DNA from: Halicephalobus mephisto
Lineage: Eukaryota; Nematoda; Chromadorea; Rhabditida; Panagrolaimidae
DNA: 64,000 bases
Assembly (NCBI GenBank): GCA_009193035.1
Contig: SWDT01000011.1
Coordinates: 930,001-994,000 of the forward strand
Direction of reading: 5' to 3'
Below, in pieces: positions 31,061 through 46,469 of the stretch. The notes under the pieces are model-generated. The model had not been told where the DNA came from and searched no databases. It saw nothing but the letters and a program-made list of their open reading frames with translations. The translations under genes and the position numbers were made by a program. Positions within the stretch are counted from its first letter, which is position 1, and each line of letters opens with the position of its first letter.

Positions 31061-31232
31061 ATCTTTAATATATTTCTTTGTGCATAATCAAAATGTCGGA
31101 AATTTACCGTTTTTATATATTCTATATTGATATTATTTTATTATCATCTATTTTAGTGTCAGTTTTATTTAAATGTTCTATTATTTTATTTTTTAGATCG
31201 TCATAAATATGATTTTTTTCATTAAAATCATT
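31061..31232 (-). other. Possible second Maverick-derived coding fragment
   Basis: On the minus strand an open stretch (about 31250-31140) reads DFNEKNHIYDDLKNKIIEHL then NKTDTKIDDNKIISI and a stop. Its charged composition is protein-like and it runs up to the boundary direct repeat. No family recognised; could be chance. Confidence 0.3.
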
Positions 31233-31292
31233 AACTAAATCCTAAAATGTTCGAAAAATTCCTCCAAAATTCTAATTCCATAAACATAAAAA
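31233..31292. repeat. Direct repeat, right boundary of the 27.8-31.2 kb segment
   Basis: About 55 bp nearly identical to 27750-27807 in direct orientation (AACTAAATCCTAAAATGTTC ... CCATAAACATAAAAA). Much longer than the roughly 6-bp target duplications of Mavericks. Confidence 0.85.
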
Positions 31293-31472
31293 TTAGAAAT
31301 AATTTTATAAAACTACTTTGACATGGATTTTCAGAAATTTTTACTGGATTTCAGAAGTCTCCTATGAGATTCCGGGAGGTTTCTGAATCTTCAATTATAT
31401 TTCTTAAAAATTTCGAAAAAAATCAAACTTTATTTTTTAACCATTTACAAAATGCTTTTATTAATTTCCTTA

Positions 31473-33696
31473 TTACTTTTCAGTTTTAGTTTGATCGATC
31501 TTGGAGTCTTGGTTGAGGGCAACGACGCGTCCGGTCGTGTCGAGATTAATCGCCGTCTTCCGAGGACCCGGAGTGGTCGCGATCGGGGATCCGTTCAATC
31601 TCAAGGATTTACGAGGATTCTTGATAGTTGGAGAAGGAGAAGAAGATTCAGAATGAATGGCAGAATCCAAAGCAAAAGGATCTTTCAACTGAAGAGGGAG
31701 TTTCCTTCCGAAGGCATCTGTGACCTCCTCGAAGAACGGAGACCGCTGAGGGGCTTCGAAGGGGTTCGTCTGTCGTCTCAGGAACTCCAGGTCGATAGCG
31801 TTCTGAGCTCTTTGAGAAGCCATGTTTTGGACTAAAATCATCTTTTATCAAAAAAGTTGGGTAAATTTAAGAATCTTGGAAGCAAAAAACATTTAGAATA
31901 TTCGGTACTTCCCTCGCGCTCCTGCTCTTATTCAGGCCTTGTTAGGCTGGTCTAGGTCCTTCCGGACCATTCTACAAACTTCTTGTACCCTTGGACCTTT
32001 GTCTAGACCTTGTTAGGTTGATCTAGGTCCTTTTACGACTGATGTAAAATTTCCCAAATAGGATAGATTTCTCAAATTATTAGATATTGCTTCCGAACTA
32101 ACGCACTCCTCAGGTCTTATTAAAAGGGTCCAGGTCCTTTCAGACCATTCCGCCTTCCTCTTGTGCCTTCGCGCGTCTGCTTTAGGTCCTTTTAGGCTGG
32201 TCTAGGTCCTTCCGGACTATTGTCAAATTTCCTTGCATTTATGTTTCTTCGATTTAGGTCCTTTTAGGCTAGTCTAGGTCCTTTTAGGCAGGTCTAGGTT
32301 CTTCAAAACCTAGTTTCAAAAAAGTACAAGTCAAATTTGACGATGAAAAATCCACCATTTAACTTATGATTAAAATTCTGTATTTATAAAGAAATATTTG
32401 TTATTTTTCTCTTCTTCTAGATTTGCACCACTTTTGCCAAAAATTCAAAAAACAAACCGAGAGAATTGACGTTTTGGGAGGTGACGGATCTGATTTGATC
32501 CATGATGGCCAAAGGATCGTTGTCTCGACCCAGAATCGGCTGGGAAGTAGCAGTTACGATTCTTCCGATTTCTGGATTAAATCCAAATTTATCATTTCCA
32601 AAACGATTTTCTCCAAGATCAAATTTATCATCATCAACAAAAGGCATAATTGGACGACCATGACGAATCATATTTTGCTGAACAAGTCTCTGAATTTCCA
32701 ATTGTTGTCTTCTGTTTTGCTGGATTAATTCCATCAATAATCTGTCTTTTTCAAAATTCCCAAATCCTAATTGAAATCCTGGAGAATTAGCACTATGCCC
32801 TGCGGCACTTGAAAGAATCATAGCATTTAACAAATCATTATTAGCCACTTCAGCGACTAAAGAGTTGTTCATGTTCGTCAAATCTCGTGTCGTCAGAAGC
32901 TGGTTCCTTCTGAAGGCCAATTGTTGAAGAATCGCGTTTTCTTGATTCGTCCTGATTGCCGCATTTTTCGTCAAAGTTTCCAGATCCAATCCAGAAATCG
33001 GAGCTCTTTTCGTCGTTCCTGGATTCGCCAAAAATTGTTCTAAACTATCACTATTACCGTAATCAATTACAGTATTACAAAAATTATAAATTAATACTAC
33101 TAAAAATTTTCAACACCAATTTTCAGAATTTTGAATTTTAAATAATTTTTAAAAATTTCTAAAATTTCAAAAAAATTTTAAATTCTGAGATTTCAGAAGA
33201 CTCCAGAAATCTACGTGAAATTTTTAAAAACTTCAGAATTTTGAAAATTTAAACATTTCTAAAAATCTGAAAAATTCTTGAAAATTTTAGAATTTTCATC
33301 AGATTCTAAAAAGTTTCAGAAGTTTACGTGAAATTTCTGAAGATTTTAAATTTTTCTATTATATTTAAAAAATTTTTTTAAATTTCAGAATTTTCTAAAT
33401 TTAAAAAATTTTAAAATCTAAAAATTTCTTAAAAACTTTTAAATTATGAAATTTCAGAAAGTTCCAAAATTCTTAATAAAATTTTCGAAAATTCCAAAAT
33501 CATTAAATTTTAAAAACTTCTAAAAAATCCAAAATTTCTAAAAAAAAATAAATTTTTAGAATTTTTAAAATTTTTAAATTCAAAAATTACCTTCAAAAAG
33601 AACAACTGGATCCATGGATTGACTTTTAGGAACAATTGCTGCTTCAAATGTCCAATTAACTTTCAAAAACCATACAAAAATAAAAATTTTCCACAT
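31473..33696 (-). CDS. Unknown secreted Asn/Gln-rich protein
   Basis: Proposed exons 33696-33591, 33039-32458 and 31831-31473, giving 348 aa with consistent phases. MWKIFIFVWFLKVNWTFEA is a signal peptide. The middle is Asn/Gln-rich and helical (NQENAILQQLAFRRNQLL; LLMELIQQNRRQQLEIQRL), followed by MASQRAQNAIDLEFLRRQTN, RSPFFEEVTDAFGRKLPLQL and a Ser/Pro/Lys tail. I recognise no domain. The last junction is the least certain: exon 2 could instead read on to the stop at 32417, and exon 3 could be a separate trans-spliced gene starting at the ATG after TTTTAGTCCAAAAC. The intron 31832-32457 carries four copies of a repeat containing TTAGGCTGGTCTAGGTCCTT. Confidence 0.55.
31900..32330. repeat. 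Intronic tandem repeat, TAGGTCCTTTTAGGCTRGTC unit
   Basis: Seven or eight copies of TCTAGGTCCTT(C/T) or TTTTAGGCTGG combined into a roughly 100-120-bp higher-order unit (about 31930, 32010, 32130, 32190 and 32260). Non-coding, inside the intron of the secreted protein gene or just upstream of a separate gene. Confidence 0.7.
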
Positions 33697-34072
33697 TTTA
33701 AATTTTTTTTTTAAATTTCAAAAAAATCTAAATCTGACTTTTCCACGATCGGATACTTGACAATGACTACCTTTAGTCATAATCTTCAAATTCAGAAAGT
33801 CCTTCACGTCCATTTTTCCAGTTTGTTCCCATTTTTTCGGATTATTTTAAAATCGGGTTTTATGTCTGTACATTCAACTTGGAAACTTAACAAAAGCAAC
33901 CTGTCTTTCAGATTTAAAAAATCACAGAATATCCTACAATAGCTGCATTTTGCACAAAAATGATATAAACTAATTAGATTCCCCCCAAAAAACTAAATTT
34001 TTGTTAAACCCATGAAAATCTCCCCGCAATAGCCAAGATTCTAAATTCTGGAGCTTGGGATTCAGACGACGA

Positions 34073-39883
<5,811 letters not shown>

Positions 39884-40032
39884 TTGTTAGTTCTTGCTTT
39901 TGCCGAAAGTCGTCGATGGAGTGACTTCATTCGTTCGAGACCTCCTGGTTGACTTCGACTTTTTTCTTTATCTTCTCGATTTAGTTGATCTGGTTCGTCT
40001 GGATCTCGAGTTGATCGTGGTCGAGATTGCAT
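39884..40032 (-). CDS. aak-2: Alternative first coding exon of the AMPK alpha gene (long isoform)
   Basis: Open exon from the ATG at 40032, encoding 49 residues plus two bases and ending at AACAA|GTTTG. EKSRSQPGGLERMKSLHRRLSAKA matches what I recall of the long AAK-2 N-terminus (KSRSQPSGLNRVKNLSRKLSAK). Splicing in phase 2 to the acceptor at 38049 reads through Lys-Lys into Met1 of the short form, so the frame is conserved. The long form therefore adds a basic N-terminal extension of about 51 residues. The two starts imply two promoters, the inner one trans-spliced. The intervening intron is about 1.8 kb. Confidence 0.82.
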
Positions 40033-43000
40033 TTTCCAAAAATCTAAAATAAAAAATCAAAAAACCAAAAATCACGAAATATTGATGATTCTCGATATCA
40101 GGAAGTTTTATTTTTATCGTCCAGAAGCTGACAGGGACCGCCTGGCCTGATGAGTTCTCACGCCTTTTGTCCTTTAGTTTTCTCCAAAAAATCGAAAAAG
40201 CATTTTAAAAAATAAAAATTAAAAAAAATCGAAAAAACATTTTAAAAAAATTAAAAAAATCAAAAAAAATATTTTTAAAAAAATTAAAAAAATCGAAAAA
40301 ACATTTTAAAAAAAATTAAAAAAATCAAAAAAATATTTTAAAAAAAATTAAAAAAATCGAAAAAGCATTTTAAAAAAGAAAAATTTAAAAAAATCGAAAA
40401 AAACATTTTAAAAAAAATCAAAAAAATCAAAAAAACATTTTAAAAAAATTAAAAAAATCAAAAAAATATTTTTAAAAAAATTTTAAAAATCAAAAAAATA
40501 TTTTTAAAAAGAAAAATTTAAAAAATCGAAAAAACATTTTAAAAAAGAAAAATTTAAAAAAATCGAAAAAACATTTTAAAAAAAATTTAAAAAATCGAAA
40601 AAGCATTTTAAAAAAGAAAAATTAAAAAAATCGATTCTCCATGGAAGCCGAAAACAAAGCTCGGACGATATAGAAATCGGAAAAATTTCAAACATTTTTA
40701 AAATTATTAAACAAGTTTGAAATTTTTCAAAAAGGAACTAATTGGCACGTGGAAGCGACTTCAAAATTGAAAAAAAACTTTAAACACAAGTCTTGAGAAA
40801 AATCCCAAGGAAATCCAAGACTTAAATTAACCACATTGTTATTGAAAAAAAAACTTTTGTCAACAAAATTTTTTAAATAATTTATTTTCAAAAATGGCAT
40901 TTTCGAAAACCATAAAAATGCCTTTTTGTCGTTTCCTGGCCCAATTTGTCTTTTTTGCCGAAAATGAATCGACCTCAGCTCTTGAACTTTTTTAAAAATT
41001 GAGATTTGCCGCGGGGAAAATTTAATTTTTATTTGTAAACTTAGGTTTCCGTTTTTGAAAAAAACAATTTTTTGACGGAAAAGAATCATTAGCAGCTTCC
41101 TTTTTGTTCATCTGGACCAGAACAAAGCAAAACCTTAATTTATGGACTTCCAAAAAACGAATATTGACTAAAAAACCAGATAAATTTACAAATTTCCGTA
41201 AAAAATAAAAAATGAACTTTTAAAAAAAAATAAAAAATAAACTTTTAAAAAAAAATAAAAAATGAAAATTATCTTCGAAAAAATTTTACTTCAAAAATAA
41301 GCATTCTTACGAAATAGTCTCGAGACAAATTTTTAGAAATTTATTAATACAAAAAATTTTATTATTTTAAATATTTTAAAATTACTTTGAAAAAGATTTC
41401 TGAAATTTTTATAAAAATGTTCGAAAATTAATCTTTTGGAAAATTGTCTCAAGAAGAATTTACAGCGGTTTTTAGAAGCTTTTAAAAGTATTTCAAAATA
41501 GGAAGGACGAACATGTCAGTTTTTGTGGCAAATTGCCAGAATTGTCAATTTTGTCAAATTCTACAAAAATAGTTTACTTTTTAGGCGGAAATTTTTAAGT
41601 TTTTTAAAATTGCATTATTCCAAAATTTAAATTTTTTGAAATTACATTATTCCAAAATTTTTAAGTTTTCAAAAATTACATTATTCTAAAATTTTTAAAT
41701 TTTTCAAAAGTTATATTATTCCGAAATTTAAATTTTAAAAAATTGCATTATTCTAAAATTTTTAAATTTTTTAAAAGTTATATTATTCCGAAATTTTTAA
41801 GTTTTTAAAAATTACATTATTCCAAAATTTTAAAATTTTTCAAAAGTTATATTATTCCGAAATTTAAATTTTTCAAAAGTTATATTATTCCGAAATTTAA
41901 GTTTTAAAAAATTACATTATTTCAAAATTCTAAATTTTTCAAAAGTTATATTATTTCAAAATTTAAATTTTAAAAAATTACATTATTCCAAAATTTTAAA
42001 ATTCTTACGGAATTGTCTCGACAAGAACTTTCGGAATTTTTAAAAATGTTCAAAAATAAAAAAGGAATTAATATTTTTTACTTTTTCTCATTTCACACAA
42101 GAATTCAGAAAAGAAACTTTTGTAAAAATTCAAAATTTTTTCGGAATTGTCTCGACACGAATTCGCAGAGATTTGAAAATTTTCGAAAATCATAGAAAAC
42201 AAAAAATACCGGATAAAATTCAGTAAAGAATTGCCAGAATTGCCGTTTTTTCATCATCAAAAAGTTGTTCTGCGCAAAAATTTAAAACTAAAAATTATTT
42301 TATTTATTTACAACGTTTGTAAAATTTCGAAAACAACAAAATTCCAAGAGCTATAGATCAACCCGGGGATCAAACTTGTCTCAAACTTGTTTTTTCATCA
42401 AGGAGGAATTGAGTTGACTAGAAAATGAAAAAAGAGTGATTGTCGAAGGCACAGAAAGCACACGTGTTCTCGCAAAAACTTTCAAATGTATCAATAACAA
42501 AAAATAAATCGATTCCTCAGACATTTTGATATAAAATAACACGAAGAATCTGAAAATATTGACAAATGAAGTTGAAAACACGAAAAACCCCGGTGAAACA
42601 GTGTCAAACGGACCGATTATGCTAATGCAAGACCGAAAATTGGTCCAGGACGCGAAACACGGCCCAAAATCGATCGAACGCGGATTATCTCGTTACAGTT
42701 ATTAAATACAACGAAATTCACAAGGTTTTGATATATGTACAACATGAAACAGGATTTTATAAAACGAACAATCAAGAAGAGAAAACGTCGAAAGTCACAG
42801 ATTTTCCAAAAAGCGGAAGAGCAAACATGCGGTCCGTCGTGGAGAACGTTGATGACAAAAACGGCTTTTCTACGTGTTACAGGTCTTCCGAAAATAAAAT
42901 TTCAAAAAAGTTAAATAAAAAATAAAAAAACGAATTTAAAAATTAGGTAAAAACGAAAAAAACAAACTTAACCAACGTGATTTCGGTCTCGGAACGAAAG

Positions 43001-43082
43001 TCTGGAGTTTATCGAACGTTGTTTTCTTCGATTTTTTCGATTTCCTTTTTTTTTGCTTTATTGTTTGTTTGTTTTTGTCACG
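40033..43082. other. 3-kb repeat-rich intergenic region
   Basis: No gene seen. 40190-40630 is a tandem of AAAAAATCGAAAAAACATTTT (about 35-40 bp, some 13 copies). 41590-41990 is a tandem of AAATTACATTATTCCAAAAT / AAAGTTATATTATTCCGAAA (about 33-36 bp, some 11 copies). Copies of the GAAATTGTCTCGAGACGAATTT-type dispersed repeat occur at about 41310, 41445, 42010 and 42150. The last 400 bp (42600-43080), less repetitive, is the likely upstream region of the coiled-coil gene. Confidence 0.6.
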
Positions 43083-44274
43083 ATGATAGTGAACCAAGAC
43101 GATATTGTTCAGGAACTCTTGAGCAGGTATGTTTACGTCTATTTCTCACGTGTTTAACGACTCTTAGATTGAATCGAGCTCGGGATGACTGCCAAACAAT
43201 TGAGGATTCGTTGTCCGAACTTCAGAAATTCCATCTTTGCCGTAGGTTTTCATGTTACCAAATCCTAATATTACCCACCTTTCAGTTGGACAGATTACTG
43301 ACAACAGTCACTTTGTTGTTGTTGATTCTGCCCTTCAGAACTTGAACATGCTTCAACTTCGAGGAGACGTCGGCTCCCTCAAATCTCGTTGTGAGTTATT
43401 GATTTCGTTTCCATATGTAAATATTTATTTCCAGTGTTTGACATGCTGAAAGGATATCAGATGCTGATTGAACAATCTCCAAAGATTCTTGAAGACAAAA
43501 ATGACTTTTACGAAGTTGTTGACCGGTTTCGACTGGTCAATGCAGTTACTCGGTCGTTGACTGATGCCATTGCAATTATTGATGCTGCCAAAACTAAACA
43601 CGAAGAAGAAGCTGAGGACATTAATGCTGAGGCAATCAAAGTTAATGAAGACTTGTCGCTGCTCGAGGAAGAAAAGGACCAACTTGTTCGTGAAAACTCT
43701 CTTTATGACGATGTCCAGGAATTGGAGGATGAACAGAAATCTTTGAAAGAGAACCTCGAAGTGCATAAAGAAGAATTGCAGAATATTATTGATGAACTCA
43801 ACGTAGTTACTACTGAATACGAAGAAATCGGTCGTTGCAGTGATGAAATCTGCTCTTCTGATACTGCCCACGATGAACATGTTACTGCTCTTATTGAGGA
43901 GGCACGTAAGGAACACGACGCTGCCATAGCCAAAATGCAAGACGAATTGAAGGAAGCAGAAATTAAGGTGGGTATTTCTACCATACTATGTAACCGAAAA
44001 CCGCTTTTAGCTCGCTCAATGTCAGGAAATTTCATCGGTTCGTGCTAAAAATGCCAAGGAATTGGCCACCAATATTGAAGAACTCAAAAAGGTGTTGGAA
44101 GCTGGAGTTAATGAATGCGAAGTCTTGCAAAACGAGATCGATTCACTCGTCGATCAGAAAGAAAGCCTGGTTGCTCCGAACTTCCTTGATATTTCCTCAA
44201 ATTACGACCTCAAAGCAGTTCTTCAACAGCACAATGAAAAAATTATCAGTCAACGTTTGCATTCATCGAGTTGA
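43083..44274 (+). CDS. Acidic coiled-coil protein of unknown function
   Basis: Five exons: 43083-43126, 43168-43241, 43286-43390, 43435-43967 and 44011-44274, giving 339 aa with consistent phases. The N-terminus (MIVNQDDIVQELLSRLNRARDDCQTI) leads into long heptad-rich segments (EEEAEDINAEAIKVNEDLSL; LEDEQKSLKENLEVHKEELQ; ATNIEELKKVLEAGVNECEV), with an SSDTAHDEH break in the middle. There are no membrane segments or signal peptide. Size and layout would suit a structural component of the kinetochore, centrosome or cytoskeleton, but I recognise no family motif. The exons are clean and codon use is like the neighbouring genes, so the gene is real even though the function is unknown. Confidence 0.72.
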
Positions 44275-44495
44275 TTAAGTTTTTGTTTAATTAATTTGCC
44301 GTTAGTTTTGTTAGATTGTTATCTGCTTTTTCCTACTTCTGTCCCAAGATGCGCAAAGACCTTGACACCATCGCATTTTTCGTTTGATCAAGACCAAGTG
44401 GGCAGAAGTCTACGTGTCATTTTTTCCGATTTATGATCCATTGATGAATTTTTTTTACTATACTTGTTATCTTGGAGGTTTCAGAGTTTTGTATA

Positions 44496-46301
44496 ATGTC
44501 TACTCTTGTGGTGGGGGAGATCAATCCGTTCGTCGCTGCAATCGCGAATAAATTAGAAAATGCGAAATTGTTTGGATCTGTTAATTCGGATTCCAACAAG
44601 GCTTGGCTAAATGGTTCATTGGAACTGTTCTATGGATCTGCGGAAAATGAAAATTTAGTGACGAGGATTTTGGATGAAGAAAAAGTGAGTTTTTAATTTA
44701 AAAAAATAATTTAATAAAAATGTTTTAGATTGATTTTACAGTTTACATTCCTTACGGCATTGGATCGTTGTTGAAAAAAAATGAATCTGTTGTTGAATTT
44801 GCAAAAAAACAACTTTTAGGAATTACTCATTATTTGGATGGATGGAGAAAATCAAAAAATTCAAAAGAAAAAACGCTGATTTTTATTAGTTCTTTTTCTG
44901 TTTATGGAGAAAAAAATAATATTTCAAACAAAACAAATTTGAAACCAACGACGGAACTTGGAGCTGCTTTGGCTGGATGTGAAGCTATTTTGCATTCTTA
45001 TGCTGTAAGCTACAAGTTGAACATAAAAATTCTAAGGCTTAGAGGTTTGGAAATTTTGGGATTTTTATATAATTTTGTTTTTAGATGATATGCCAAAAAC
45101 CTTGGAGAACGTAATTATTGCTTTGAATCTTCTGAAATACCATAAAAATGGAATTGCTGAAATTTTTCATATGCCGAGTGATACGGCTGCTGATTTTACT
45201 GATGACTATGTGGCTAATTTGACAGCGATATCAGGATGGAAGGAAGGTCCTTCTGGAGACAGTAATTGGCTGAATTCGATTGTTTCGAAATCGTTTACTC
45301 CGGCTGTTAGATTTTTAGTTTTTGGATCGAAAGGCTGGATAGGAGAGCAGTTTGTAAATCTTTTGAAAGGGAAAAATATAGAAGTTATCCATGCTGAATC
45401 TCGTCCGGGATCGGATCCTGATGACGTTGTGGCTGAAGAGATAACGAAAACAGCTCCAAGTCATGTTGTTTCTACTTTAGGTAGGACTCATGGACCGGGA
45501 TGTGGAAACATAGATTACCTAGAAGGAGGCCCGGATAAGTTGAAGGAAAATGTCCGGGATAACCTTTATGCTCCCTGGATTTTGGCCAAGTTATGTGATC
45601 AATTCGGACTTCATTTCACCTATCTAGGTACTGGATGTCTTTATGAATACAATAATGAACATCAGAGAAACGGACAAGGGTACACGGTAGGTTGAGGATT
45701 TATATGTAAATTTTTTATATTTTGGACTTTTTTATTTTTTGTATTTTCTTGATTTTCTGAATTTAGGAATCTGACAAGCCGAATTTCATTGGAAACAAGT
45801 ATTCTGTAGTTAAAGGATTCACGGATCAATCTCTTAATTTCTTCAAAAACACCCTCAATGCAAGAATTAGACTTCCAATAAATGATGAAGATTCTCCTCG
45901 AAATCTCTTGAGGAAACTTCTAGGATTTAAGAAAATCATCGATATTCCCAATTCTATTACTTATTTGCCTGATTGTCTTCCAATTCTTTTAACTCTAGCT
46001 TTGAAACAAGAAACTGGAACGTTAAATCTCGTAAATCCTGGAGCTATTACTTTCCCTAGGATTATGGATATATATGAAGAAGAAACAGGAAAAAAATTAG
46101 AATTTGAAATTGTTCAAGTTGATGTAAGTTTTATTTTCTTTCAAAATTGAGTGTTATTTTCAGGAATCCAGTCCAGCGGTCCAGACTCGAGCTCATTGTA
46201 CTCTGGATACTTCTAAGTTACAGACCTTAGTTCCTGGAATCCTCGACAGTGAATCTGCCGTCAGAAAAGCTGTGGAAAGGATCTCTGTTCATTTATCGTA
46301 A
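44496..46301 (+). CDS. Two-domain NAD(P)-dependent sugar epimerase/reductase, dTDP-rhamnose-type
   Basis: Five exons: 44496-44684, 44729-45044, 45085-45686, 45767-46123 and 46164-46301, giving 533 aa. The protein has two SDR-like halves. The N-terminal half (LVVGEINPFVAAIANKL; FISSFSVYGE; TTELGAALAGCEAIL) has lost the classic GxxGxxG and YxxxK. The C-terminal half is active-looking: FGSKGWIGEQ (nucleotide-binding Gly loop), STLGRTHGPGCGNIDYLE, TYLGTGCLYEY and YSVVKG (YxxxK). This resembles the NRS/ER and RML-4-type reductases that make dTDP-rhamnose for the nematode surface. The degenerate N-terminal half may be structural. Rhamnose synthesis in nematodes is linked to cuticle formation. Assignment to a specific rml gene is not secure. 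Confidence 0.8.
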
Positions 46302-46469
46302 TTTATTCAGTAATATCAATTGCTTGGGTCCCTAGGCCTATTAACATTCAAATGAAAAATTTTTTCTAGGAAATGACTTAGTTTGAGATTATCTACAAAG
46401 TAGTTGCACGGGACCGAATAACCCGGATTAAATAAGTAAATTTCAATCTTCTCACCAGTTTCTAAATTT

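Noticed and set aside
40190..40630. Possible CRISPR-like regular repeat array
   Set aside because: The units are A-rich and degenerate with no unique spacers, in a eukaryotic intergenic region; it is a simple minisatellite.
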